Shown: piece by piece, positions 1-7,951 of the stretch
Layout: every line of letters begins with the position of its first letter
Position numbering within the stretch: position 1 is the first letter of the stretch
Notes under the pieces: model-generated
Told to the model about the DNA's origin: nothing
The model's input: the letters and a program-made list of their open reading frames with translations, nothing else
Database searches by the model: none
Translations under genes and position numbers: made by a program
DNA from: Marivita sp. XM-24bin2
GTDB lineage: Bacteria > Pseudomonadota > Alphaproteobacteria > Rhodobacterales > Rhodobacteraceae
Reading direction: 5' to 3'
Length of the DNA stretch: 48,916 nucleotides
Assembly: GCA_003149565.1 (NCBI GenBank)
Contig: QCWH01000004.1
Location: 1-48,916, forward strand

Positions 1-295
1 ACGACGTGTCATGATTGATCTTGGCCGATACACCCAAGCCGCTTCCGCCGCGATGTGTGTCGACATGCGCAACGCTCTCGCCAGCGCCGCCCGCTCTCGC
101 AATGTCCCCCACAAAGAACTCCCCTCTGGCGGCGGCCATGACTGTGCAACCTTCGCGAGCCTCGGGATTCCCTCGGCCATGGTGTTCATCCGAAATCGAA
201 ATGGCAGCCACAATCCGGACGAACACATGGATTTCAGCGATTTCGCGGCGGCATGTGATGTGCTGACGGAATGGGCAACGACCCGCATGTCTTGA
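1..295 (+). CDS. M20-type amidohydrolase (allantoate / N-carbamoyl amino acid hydrolase-like), C-terminal end only
   Basis: The frame is open from the first bases of the window and stops at 293-295, so this is the 3' end of a longer gene that starts outside. The translated tail has a glycine-rich SGGGHDC stretch followed by a hydrophobic segment and a GSHNPDEHMD stretch. This pair is typical of the C-terminal catalytic domain of M20 zinc hydrolases such as allantoate amidohydrolase and N-carbamoyl-L-amino-acid hydrolase, where the His and Glu contribute to the dinuclear metal site. The ATG at 11 is internal, not a likely start. The exact substrate cannot be told from about 97 residues. Confidence 0.7.
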   Translation, partial: RRVMIDLGRYTQAASAAMCVDMRNALASAARSRNVPHKELPSGGGHDCATFASLGIPSAMVFIRNRNGSHNPDEHMDFSDFAAACDVLTEWATTRMS

Positions 296-351
296 GACTG
301 GAGTGGGTTCGCCAGACGCCGGACGCCTGAACGATCGCAAACGACCGTCGG

Positions 352-369
352 GGCATTGCCAAGTTGTTT
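352..369. repeat. Left terminal inverted repeat of the IS6 element
   Basis: The 18-bp end matches the right end (1144-1161, reverse complement) at 17 of 18 positions; the mismatch is at position 11. Confidence 0.85.
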
Positions 370-402
370 TCGGCTGGCCGAGTGCGGCCTGGCCCAAGTC
401 AG

Positions 403-1114
403 TCACGCGGGCATCTCGCGAGCATCGGCTGTCCACAGACTGAACGCATCAGCCAGGACATGACGATAGGAGTTGGCGGTGAGGCGATAACGGCGGGATC
501 TGAAGATGGTGTCGATTTAGTCGTGGGCGGCGAGGAACCGCTGCGCCTGCCTGGGTGACTTTAAACGCCCCATGATTTTCTCTCGCCGCCGCCGTCGGCC
601 TGTGGCTGCCCTCGATCCTGTTGTTGAGGCCCTTGTGTGCCCAGTGATCGGCATCTGGTGCCTGGCGGGCGATCGGCTTTATGTAGCTGCGCAGCTTATC
701 GGTGATGACGACTCTTTGATGGCTGAATTGAGCAATCAGCCTTGATAGAAAGCGTTTGGCGGCCTTCGCATTGCGGCGTGTCTGAACCAGAATGTCGAGC
801 GTGTCGCCATTGGCGTCGACCGCACGCCACAGCCAGTGCTTCACGCCATTGATCGGGATCACAACCTCGTCCATGTGCCATTTGTCGTTCGAAAACGGTC
901 GTCCGCGACGGATACAATCGGCAAAATGCGCCCCAAATCGGTTCACCCAAAGGCGGATTGTTTCGCGGCTAACGATGACGCCACGCTCCGCCAAAAGATC
1001 TTTCACATCCGCAGTGCTCAGGGCAAAGCGGTGGTGAGCCCAAACCACATAGGCCACGGCCTCACACGGGAAACGAAAGCCCTTTAAGCGCGGCGTGGTA
1101 AATGGGATCAGCAT
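403..1114 (-). pseudogene. IS6-family DDE transposase, frameshifted and with an internal stop
   Basis: The start is the ATG at 1114 (MLIPFTTPRLKGFRF). The intact part shows the N-terminal helix-turn-helix (LLAERGVIVSRETIRLWVNRF), the DDE first Asp in KWHMDEVVI and second Asp in VVITDKLRSY, typical of IS6/IS26-type enzymes. After NNRIEGSHRPT one extra G in a GCG-rich run (about 590-600) shifts the frame. Reading the other frame restores RRREKIMGRLKSPRQAQRF, then an in-frame TAA at 519-517 replaces the Gln expected in the conserved HDQI region, and the remaining C-terminus runs to a stop at 403. Two independent lesions make it inactive. Confidence 0.88.
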
Positions 1115-1143
1115 GCCAGGCCTCGACCGGCTTCGACAGCCAC

Positions 1144-1161
1144 AAACAACATGGCAATGCC
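1144..1161. repeat. Right terminal inverted repeat of the IS6 element
   Basis: This is the partner of 352-369. It lies 30 bp upstream of the transposase start codon, as expected for an IS6-type end. Confidence 0.85.
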
Positions 1162-1360
1162 GCACCATTCAGTTGTTGCGCGGGCAGGAACAGTGGCCAG
1201 GTCCAAAAATCCATTCGTCCATGATCAATCCAAAGTACCGCCACTCCATTCAATTCGTGCGTCGGGAATACGTCTCGGACCAAGTCGACATAGGCAGAAA
1301 GCTGCGGCCAAGGGCGCCGTCCGATTTTAACGAATATCCACGATAGCGGTCGTCACGTGC
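1162..1360 (-). pseudogene. Unrecognised coding remnant cut by the IS6 element
   Basis: The minus strand reads openly from a stop near 1365 into the right end of the IS element. It gives a protein-like segment containing WIFVKIGRRPWPQLSAYV and LNGVAVLWIDHGRMDFWTWP. The composition looks like real coding sequence rather than noise, but I do not recognise the family and it has no convincing start. It is probably a gene fragment truncated when the element inserted or the region rearranged. About 60 residues are left. Confidence 0.35.
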
Positions 1361-1393
1361 GACATTTGGCCAGCCATGAAAAGCAATGCTGGT

Positions 1394-2329
1394 TCACTTA
1401 TCTCCAGCGAGCTTGTCCGCCATGATCCGATAGTATTTCTCAAATGGAATTTTATAGTCTGCGGTTGTCGCGCAGGCTGTGTCCGGCGAGGTGTCTGGGG
1501 CATCGAGGAAGGCTGCGGCGATGGTGCCCGCGCAGATGTCGAGGCTCATCGATATCAGGATATGGCCGTTGGCCGGCCATTCAAGCAGCATCGATCGTGG
1601 CAGGTGGCGGTGCACTTCGCGGCCATATACCACCGCCGTCTGCGTATCGAGACCGCCCCCGTAGATGAGCGTCGGGATGTCGCTTTTCACATGGGCGAAC
1701 ATCTACTCGCGGGTGAAAGACTGAGGAAAATGGCCGCAGACCTCGTGGAAGCGCCTGTACGTGTCCAAAGACTGGGTCAGAAGGCCCGGATAGGGTGTCG
1801 CGGCAATGAAGGCCTGCGCCACCTCGGGCGGGTTGAAGCCGATGTCCTCTTGGCAGTTGATCGACCAGAGAGCGCCCTGCGAAACGAAATCGCGCTCGGG
1901 CAGGCCAAGGAGGTTCGCGCCGAGGCCGGCAATGCCGGGCGAAGTCGTTCCCCGCTGATCGAAAAGGATGATATCCCCTGGTTCTCGTGCCGGTTGCAGG
2001 TTCTGGTGCAGTTGCGGAATGGTCGCCAGTTCATGGAGCGCGGAGGCGCCGGGCCCGCCGGAAGGGTAGATCAAGGGATCGCTTTCTGTCGCCTCGCCGG
2101 TCGATTGCAGCCTGAGCCATGCCAGTTCGATGCTTCGACCTTCGGGGTCGTCATGGTTTTCGGGCACCACGACGATACCGCAATCGTAGGTCCTGCCTTC
2201 CTTCTCGGTCTCGTAGGGCAGCTTGACGGGACAGGGCACGGCTTCGACCATGCCGAGATCGAGTGGGGCGGCTGAGACCGGCACGGCAACGAGCAGAAGC
2301 GTTATGGTACAGGCCAGAAGCGATTTCAT
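1394..2329 (-). pseudogene. Secreted alpha/beta hydrolase (TAP-like), deletion of the nucleophile region
   Basis: The N-terminal part starts at ATG 2329 behind a GGAG site and has a signal peptide (MKSLLACTITLLLVAVPVSA). It then has the oxyanion-type PSGGPGAS stretch and IILFDQRGT, as in tripeptidyl-aminopeptidase-like hydrolases. It runs to a TAG at 1703-1705. Immediately downstream in the same frame the C-terminal domain resumes (SDIPTLIYGGGLDTQT with the acid Asp; NGHILI with the catalytic His) and ends at 1394. The middle, which should carry the GGSYG nucleophile elbow and the lid, is missing. The family normally has roughly 200 more residues, so the remnant cannot form a catalytic triad. 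Confidence 0.75.
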
Positions 2330-2375
2330 CTTCATCTCCATGGCAGGACGTTCCGAAACCTGCGCCTGGCCCAAT

Positions 2376-3167
2376 GCCCTGCTCCCGCAAGCAACGTCGA
2401 ACCGCGTCATCTGCCCGGGCCAGTTGGCCGGTCGAACAGGAGCTTCCCGCAGTGATCCGCCTGCCAGCCGCCGAATAGAGGGCAGTGCACCCGGTCGCGA
2501 ACAGGACCTCGACCTCTCCGGACGTTCGTTGGCGCAGTTCCGGCACATCGGGTTTGGCCGGAGCGGCATTCCCCGGAGGATCGCTCTCCACCAGGTAGCG
2601 GCCGGAGCCCCAACCCTGGATCCGCCCGTCGGTCGTCTCCACCTTGCACCAGCGCGCGGTGCCAAAGCTCTTGCAGCCGAGATTTCGGAAGATGACCCCG
2701 CTGGGCGCGCGCATGACAACCGGGTTCCCGATGCCGGGTCCGGACCGGATGTTCAGGATGTCATTGGCCGAAACGCCCACGACCTTCAGGAAGTCCGGCC
2801 CGACCGCGAGACCGTCGGCGAAATCGGGACGCGCGGTCGCCGCGCCCGCGACGGTGATCGCAACCTCCATCGTTTAAGACGCCGTCTCGTTGCGGCGCGC
2901 GGCGTTGCGCATCAGATAGACGCGTACCCGGTAGGTGCCGGACCAGATCAACGTGCCGTCATAGCTGTTGCCACTGGTCGATCCGACTTGCAGCGCCGTC
3001 GGATCCGAGCCCGCCGTGAGGTTGAAGTAGGCCGATGGATTGTCCGTCCGGAAGTCGATCGTCATGCGCTGGCCGGCCGCCGCATCCAGCAGATAGTCCA
3101 CGATCTCGTCACCGGTGATCTGCCCCTGTAACCCCGCGGACGTCGCACCGGAGGCGACTTGCACGCG
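2376..3167 (-). pseudogene. SH3-domain / g-type lysozyme inhibitor-like secreted protein, broken by an in-frame TAA
   Basis: The upstream half (about 3167-2877) reads RVQVASGATSAGLQGQITGD through STSGNSYDGTLIWSGTYRVR, a beta-domain found in Rhodobacterales SH3 proteins. A TAA at 2876-2874 interrupts it, and the same frame continues with EVAITV, then a bacterial SH3 domain (GVSANDILNIRSGPGIGNPV; GWGSGRYL) and a Cys-containing tail with GRRITAGSSCST. In relatives this is one polypeptide; the TAA sits where a Tyr codon would fit. The 5' end, including the signal peptide, has been replaced by an istA stub. No stop codon follows the domain, and the frame runs on to 2151 across the start of the hydrolase pseudogene. 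Confidence 0.65.
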
Positions 3168-3401
3168 CTGCGACGGTTCTTGAGCGACTTGCGCTGCTCC
3201 GTCATCAGCCAACCTGTCAACTTCTCGGCATAAGGGTCGAGCTTGCTCGGCCGCGCAGGTGTCTTGAACTGGGGCTCAACGATCCCTGCCCGCAGATACT
3301 TCTTGGATGGTGTCACGCGATAGCCCAGCCCGCCGCGCAACCTTGCGGATGGGCATCTTGTCTCGCAAAGCCCAAAGTCGAATGACGCTCAAAAATCCCA
3401 T
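3168..3401 (-). pseudogene. istA: IS21-family istA remnant (N-terminal stub, frameshifted)
   Basis: From ATG 3401 the minus strand reads MGFLSVIRLWALRDKMPIRK and VARRAGLSRDTI, the N-terminal helix-turn-helix of IS21-family IstA. An extra base near 3312 shifts the frame; the correct continuation in the next frame is KKYLRAGIVEPQFKTPARPS then KLDPYAEKLTGWLMTEQRKS. Coding similarity stops near 3175, where the SH3-type gene begins, so the rest of istA and all of istB are gone. The stretch 3402-3560 upstream is probably the remaining end of this element, but I could not define its inverted repeat. Confidence 0.75.
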
Positions 3402-3565
3402 GTCGATCACTCCAATATCCGCTGACAAATCCATGGCGGCACATCTGGGTGTGTTCACGATCCCCCTCGGCGACGGGACGGTGAAAAAGAACCCCGCACC
3501 GTAAAGCACCGACATCGCCCGCGTGTAGCAGTCGCGCTTGTGAATCCGGCAAGCCATGCAGGACA

Positions 3566-4050
3566 ACCCTACCGTCCGACGGGGCCTGAGCATTTGTCGC
3601 CAAACGACATCGCGGCGGCGATGGGCCGCGCATTGGGGCGAAAGGTCCATTACAAGGACAATTCAAACGTATTATGCTCAAAGCGCTGAAGGCCGGGCCG
3701 CCTCAAACTATTCGGTCGCAGCCGTGACGCAATTGGCGCTCTATGCCGACGAATACCACCGGAGCGCGTTTGCCGTAGCGGCACCCACCCACAATGTATT
3801 CCGGGTCAGCGGACACATGCCCGAAACCTTTGAAACGATCGTCCGCCGCCATGTCGAAAGCCGGTCGCACCTGACCCCAGGCTTTGGGCGCACGATTGGG
3901 GCAATGAGAGAATTCCTGAAGTTCCTGATGACGCGGCATTTTGATTTCAAAAAGGCCGAGGACGCGCGGGACTACGTACACTTCGCCAAGCCGGAGGTCA
4001 TACATGACAACGCCGAATGGCGCGACAGTCATGGTGCTTTGGTCAGCGGC
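3566..4050 (+). pseudogene. NmrA-like / SDR NAD(P)-binding oxidoreductase fragment with two frameshifts
   Basis: Three consecutive pieces lie in three frames. YRPTGPEHLSPNDIAAAMGR and ALGRKVHYKD are in the frame of 3570. MLKALKAG starts at 3674. ALYADEYHRSAFAVAAPTHN, PETFETIVRRHV and a final EWRDSHG are in the frame of 3556. Together they match the C-terminal half of NmrA-type NAD(P)-binding proteins, in which a GRALGRKV segment is followed by an ALKA helix and a FETIVRRYV segment. The Rossmann N-terminus is absent. The last frame runs open to 4194 but beyond 4050 it looks like noise. Confidence 0.6.
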
Positions 4051-4209
4051 CGCGAACCGCAGCGAGCTGCCTCGTTGCCCGGCACCCGCAGGCTAGCATG
4101 CGATGCAGCGTCTTGCCGCAGTTTGGCAAAGCTGTATCGCGTGCCATCCTTGCGCGGGCGTGTTGCAGCTACGCAAGACCTGCGGTTAGTGTAGCTCCAA
4201 GGAGGGTCC

Positions 4210-5532
4210 ATGACCGCGCTGACACCAGATGAACCCCTGCAGGCGTTTGACGATCAGACGTGGCGAGATGTCGTTGCGGCGATGGACCGGACGTATTCAG
4301 AACTGGTGGATTATCAGGAACGGCTCGAGGCTCAGAACCGTGAACTTGATGAGATGCGCCAGTTCATGGGGTCGGTGCTGTCGTCGATTTCCGAACTGCT
4401 GATTGTCGTAGACCGGACACTCACAATCGAACGCACCGGCGGGGCGTTCTCGGCTATTCTGGGCCTTGAGACGGCGCTTGAGCCCGACACGCCGCTTGGC
4501 GCGCTGCTGGATGCTAAGGCAGACACAGTCCTGCGCGGCGTGATCACTGAGGCGATGCGCGACCGCCGCCCCCGCGTTGTCGAGGTGGGGTTCCTCACGC
4601 CTGATGGCCCGACACCCCTTGAGGTGAGCGTCAGCCCAAGGCTTGACCAGCGCGGCCGCAGCCAAGGAGTTGTGTTGGTGGGCCGTCCCCTAGGCGAGCT
4701 CCGCAACGCCTATCGCGAGTTGGAAGCCAGCCACACCGCGCTGCAAAACGCACAGGCGCAACTGGTGCAACACGAAAAGCTGGCCTCGCTGGGTCGACTG
4801 GTGGCGGGCGTGGCGCATGAGCTGAACAACCCGATCAGCTTTGTCTACGCCAACACCCACGCGCTTGAGAAATACACCCGGCGTTTCGAGACCTATTTTG
4901 ATGCGGTGCAGGCGGGCAAAAGCCGCCCCGAACTGGTGGCCCTGCGGGATGAGTTGAAACTTGACCGGACGGTAAAAAATCTGCGTGGCGCGATCGATGG
5001 GGCCAAGGACGGTGCCGAGCGGGTGCGCGACATCGTCGAGGACCTGCGCCGCCTGAGCGCTGACGGGTCGGGCGAGAAGGTGCGCTTTGACGTGGTCCAG
5101 ACCGCCCGCACCGCCGCCGACTGGGTGGTGCGTGGCACCAAGACACCTGTCCGTATTGCCGTGTACGGCGCAGAGCAGGCATGTGCCATCGGCAATCCCG
5201 GTCATGTCCAGCAGATCGTGATGAACCTCGTTCAGAACGCCATCGACGCGCTGGCCGACACCACGGATCCGTTGGTCACTCTGAGCGCCAAAGAGCACGA
5301 GGGAAAAGCCGTACTCCAGGTTACGGATAACGGTCCGGGCATTTCCAACACCGATGCCACGGCCATTTTCGACCCCTTCTTCACCACCAAACCGGTCGGC
5401 AAAGGTACCGGGCTGGGCCTATCGATCTCGCAGAAGATCGCGCAGGAAAACGGCGGGACGCTGACCCTTGCCCGAACAGGCCCAGATGGTAGCTGTTTCG
5501 AACTGAGCCTGCCCGCGGGAGACCCTGAATGA
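4210..5532 (+). CDS. hupT: Hydrogenase-regulating sensor histidine kinase HupT
   Basis: A 440-residue cytoplasmic kinase without membrane segments. An N-terminal helix (about 1-50) leads into a PAS domain (about 50-165), a coiled-coil linker (about 165-195), the H-box GVAHELNNP with phospho-acceptor His203, then the ATPase domain with N-box NLVQNAID, VTDNGPGI, FFTTKPVGKGTGLGL. In R. capsulatus, HupT autophosphorylates when H2 is absent, phosphorylates HupR and thereby shuts off hupSL; HupUV relays H2 and blocks this. The start is set by AAGGAGG four bases before ATG 4210. The stop overlaps the hupU start (ATGA at 5529), implying coupled translation. Confidence 0.95.
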   Translation: MTALTPDEPLQAFDDQTWRDVVAAMDRTYSELVDYQERLEAQNRELDEMRQFMGSVLSSISELLIVVDRTLTIERTGGAFSAILGLETALEPDTPLGALLDAKADTVLRGVITEAMRDRRPRVVEVGFLTPDGPTPLEVSVSPRLDQRGRSQGVVLVGRPLGELRNAYRELEASHTALQNAQAQLVQHEKLASLGRLVAGVAHELNNPISFVYANTHALEKYTRRFETYFDAVQAGKSRPELVALRDELKLDRTVKNLRGAIDGAKDGAERVRDIVEDLRRLSADGSGEKVRFDVVQTARTAADWVVRGTKTPVRIAVYGAEQACAIGNPGHVQQIVMNLVQNAIDALADTTDPLVTLSAKEHEGKAVLQVTDNGPGISNTDATAIFDPFFTTKPVGKGTGLGLSISQKIAQENGGTLTLARTGPDGSCFELSLPAGDPE

Positions 5533-6521
5533 ACATCCTCTGGCTGCAATCGGCAGGCTGCGGCGGCTGCACGATGTCGCTTCTGAACGCGGAATCCCCG
5601 GGCGTGTTCGACCTTCTCGACAATGCCGGTCTGCGATTCCTCTGGCACCCAGCCCTGTCGCAGGAGACCGGCGGCGAGGTGCGGCGGATACTGGACGACG
5701 TGGAGACCGGGCGCTTGCCGCTCGATATCCTCTGCATCGAAGGCTCGATCCTGACTGGTCCCAAGGGCACAGGGCGGTTCCAGATGCTGTCTGGCACCGG
5801 GCGTTCCATGCTCGATTGGGTGCAAAGCCTTGCACCGCGCGCCGCGCATGTGGTGGCTGTGGGCACATGCGCGACCTATGGAGGTGTGACCTCGGCTGGT
5901 GGCAATCCAGCGGGGGCCATCGGTGTGCAGTATGACGGCCGTAACCCCGGCGGCGCCCTGCCCGAAAGCTTTCGCAGCGGATCGGGCCTCCCTGTAATCA
6001 ATGTCGCAGGCTGTCCGACGCATCCTGATTGGGTGACGGAAACCCTGATGCTGATCGCGGCGGGCGAGATGCGGGCCGATGCGCTGGACGCACTTCAACG
6101 CCCGCTCTTTTATGCCGAGAACCTTGTCCACCACGCTTGTCCAAAAAACGAGTTTTACGAATACAAGGCCAGCGCTGAAAAGCCCGGCCAGATGGGTTGC
6201 ATGATGGAGCATCTGGGCTGCGTCGGCACGCAGGCGGTCGGCGATTGCAACATTCGCGGCTGGAACGGTGGCAGTTCCTGCACCCGCGCGGGCTATGCCT
6301 GCATCAACTGCACGGCACCCGAATTCGAAGAACCCAGTCACCCGTTCAGCGAGACCCCGAAATTCGCAGGCATCCCGGTTGGCCTGCCGTCGGACATGCC
6401 GAAAGCCTGGTTCATGGCGCTGGCCTCTTTGTCCAAGGCGGCGACACCCAAACGGCTGTCAGACAACGCCGTGGCGGACCGGATCAAGGTCACGCCGACT
6501 CTCAGGATCAAACAGAAATGA
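5529..6521 (+). CDS. hupU: H2-sensing regulatory [NiFe]-hydrogenase small subunit HupU (HoxB)
   Basis: A 330-residue FeS subunit of the cytoplasmic H2 sensor. It starts directly with MNILWLQSAGCGGCT, so there is no twin-arginine signal peptide, in contrast to HupS. Cys11 and Cys14 begin the proximal cluster; GTCATYGG, AGCPTHPDW and HACPKNEFYEYKAS carry further ligands, and CINCTAPEF is near the end. It has no C-terminal membrane anchor. Partner: HupV. The complex signals to HupT, encoded just upstream. The ORF overlaps hupT by 4 bp and hupV by 4 bp. Confidence 0.95.
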   Translation: MNILWLQSAGCGGCTMSLLNAESPGVFDLLDNAGLRFLWHPALSQETGGEVRRILDDVETGRLPLDILCIEGSILTGPKGTGRFQMLSGTGRSMLDWVQSLAPRAAHVVAVGTCATYGGVTSAGGNPAGAIGVQYDGRNPGGALPESFRSGSGLPVINVAGCPTHPDWVTETLMLIAAGEMRADALDALQRPLFYAENLVHHACPKNEFYEYKASAEKPGQMGCMMEHLGCVGTQAVGDCNIRGWNGGSSCTRAGYACINCTAPEFEEPSHPFSETPKFAGIPVGLPSDMPKAWFMALASLSKAATPKRLSDNAVADRIKVTPTLRIKQK

Positions 6522-7951
6522 CCACGCGATCCCTGCTTGTCGGCCCGTTCAACCGCGTTGAGGGCGATCTTGAAATCCGGCTCGAGGTCGCGGACGGCCA
6601 TGTGTCGGCGGCCTATGCCAACTCTCCGATGTTCCGGGGCTTCGAGGTGATGATGCTGGGCAAGGACCCGATGGATGCGCTCACCATCACGCCGCGCATT
6701 TGTGGCATCTGTTCGATCAGCCAGTCGGCGGCGGCTTCGGCTGCGCTGGGTCATCTGGCGGGTCGCGCGCAACTGCCGCAAGGCGCTTTGGCGACCGCGA
6801 TCATGCACGGGATCGAAAATGTTTGCGATCACCTGACCCACTTCAATCTGTTCTTCTGCGCCGATTTCGCCCGCCCGGCCTATGCGGGTCGCCCGTGGCA
6901 TGACCGGGCGGTGGCGCGGTTCACCGCGATGGACGGCTCGGCGGTGCGGGCCTGCATCGCGGCACGGGCAGACATCCTGCACATTGTTGGCCTTCTGGGC
7001 GGCAAGTGGCCCCACACCCTGGCGATCCAGCCCGGTGGCGTGACCCGTGCGCCGACAATGCGGGACCGTATCCGCATGGGCAGCACGCTGTCGTCCTTCC
7101 GCCGCTATCTGGAAACCACGCTTTTTGGCGCGCCGGTCGAGACCTTCGCCGAACTGCCCAGCGCGGAAGCGCTGTGCGGGTGGGACAAGGGCGATGCCGG
7201 TCTTTTCATGGAGATCGCCGACGATCTGGCACTGGACAAAATGGGATTTGGTCCCGGGCGTTACCTGTCTTTTGGCGCTTATCCCCTGCCCGAGGGCCGC
7301 GTTTTTGCGCAGGGCGTCTGGCAGGACGGCACGCTGTCGCCGGTGGACACCAGCGCGATCCGCGAGGACCTGAGCCATGCCTGGATGCATGGCGACACCG
7401 CGCACCCGTCCAAAGGCGAAACGCACCCGGACGAAGACATGCAGGCCCCCGCCTATAGCTGGTGCAAGGCGCCGCGCTTTGCCGGGCAGAGCATGGAGAC
7501 CGGCGCCTTCGCTCGCCAAGTGGTGGATGGGCACCCTGCGGCATTGGAGTTGGCCGCGCAGGGATCGAACGTCCGCGCCCGCGTGGCGGGGCGGCTGCTC
7601 GAAATCGCGCGCACGCAGATCCTGCTGGAACGCTGGGTGGCGGCGCTTAAGCCCGAAGCGCGGTTTATCGAGGATGTGCCCCTGCCCGGCCATGGCTCTG
7701 GCGAAGGGCTGGTCGAGGCAGCACGCGGGGCGTTGGGGCATTGGATCAGCGTCGAGAACGGACGGATCAGCGGCTACCAGATCATCGCGCCGACGACATG
7801 GAATTTCAGCCCGCGCGACGCGGCGGGACAGCCCGGCCCGGTCGAGGCGGCATTGGTCGGCGCTAAGGTGGGTGAGGCCGAGGACACGCCGCTCACCGTG
7901 CAGCACATCGTGCGCAGCTTTGACCCATGCATGGTGTGTACGGTGCACTGA
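6518..7951 (+). CDS. hupV: H2-sensing regulatory [NiFe]-hydrogenase large subunit HupV (HoxC)
   Basis: The 477-residue Ni-Fe subunit starts at ATG 6518, which overlaps the hupU stop. The L1 motif RICGICS has Cys62 and Cys65. The L2 motif DPCMVCTVH has Cys471 and Cys474, and the protein ends at that His, so there is no C-terminal peptide for a protease to remove, a hallmark of regulatory hydrogenases. Ile64 in the L1 motif and the bulky LTHFNLFF segment (residues about 106-113) match the narrow gas channel described for Ralstonia HoxC; HupL has Val and Leu there. The last bases overlap the hypF start by 1 bp. Confidence 0.95.
   Translation: MTTRSLLVGPFNRVEGDLEIRLEVADGHVSAAYANSPMFRGFEVMMLGKDPMDALTITPRICGICSISQSAAASAALGHLAGRAQLPQGALATAIMHGIENVCDHLTHFNLFFCADFARPAYAGRPWHDRAVARFTAMDGSAVRACIAARADILHIVGLLGGKWPHTLAIQPGGVTRAPTMRDRIRMGSTLSSFRRYLETTLFGAPVETFAELPSAEALCGWDKGDAGLFMEIADDLALDKMGFGPGRYLSFGAYPLPEGRVFAQGVWQDGTLSPVDTSAIREDLSHAWMHGDTAHPSKGETHPDEDMQAPAYSWCKAPRFAGQSMETGAFARQVVDGHPAALELAAQGSNVRARVAGRLLEIARTQILLERWVAALKPEARFIEDVPLPGHGSGEGLVEAARGALGHWISVENGRISGYQIIAPTTWNFSPRDAAGQPGPVEAALVGAKVGEAEDTPLTVQHIVRSFDPCMVCTVH

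Larger units (their letters stand above)
352..1161 (-). mobile_element. IS6-family insertion sequence, complete ends, decayed transposase
   Basis: An 810-bp element is bounded by 18-bp terminal inverted repeats: GGCATTGCCAAGTTGTTT at 352-369 and, on the other strand, GGCATTGCCATGTTGTTT from 1161 to 1144, one mismatch. Between them lies a single transposase reading frame on the minus strand starting 30 bp inside the right end, the compact layout of IS6 elements. The flanking 8-mers (accgtcgg on the left, gcaccatt on the right) do not match, so no target duplication survives. This suggests recombination or decay after insertion. Confidence 0.85.

Noticed and set aside
344-1169. Target site duplication of the IS6 element
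   Set aside because: The 8-mers on the two sides differ.
1376-2275. A 299-codon + strand reading frame
   Set aside because: It lies opposite the alpha/beta hydrolase pseudogene; the minus strand shows a recognisable family while this frame does not.
2223-3131. A 302-codon + strand reading frame
   Set aside because: It is antisense to the SH3-type pseudogene and has no family features.
6338-7948. A 536-codon minus-strand reading frame inside hupV
   Set aside because: It is a GC-rich shadow of hupV; hupV has full motif support.
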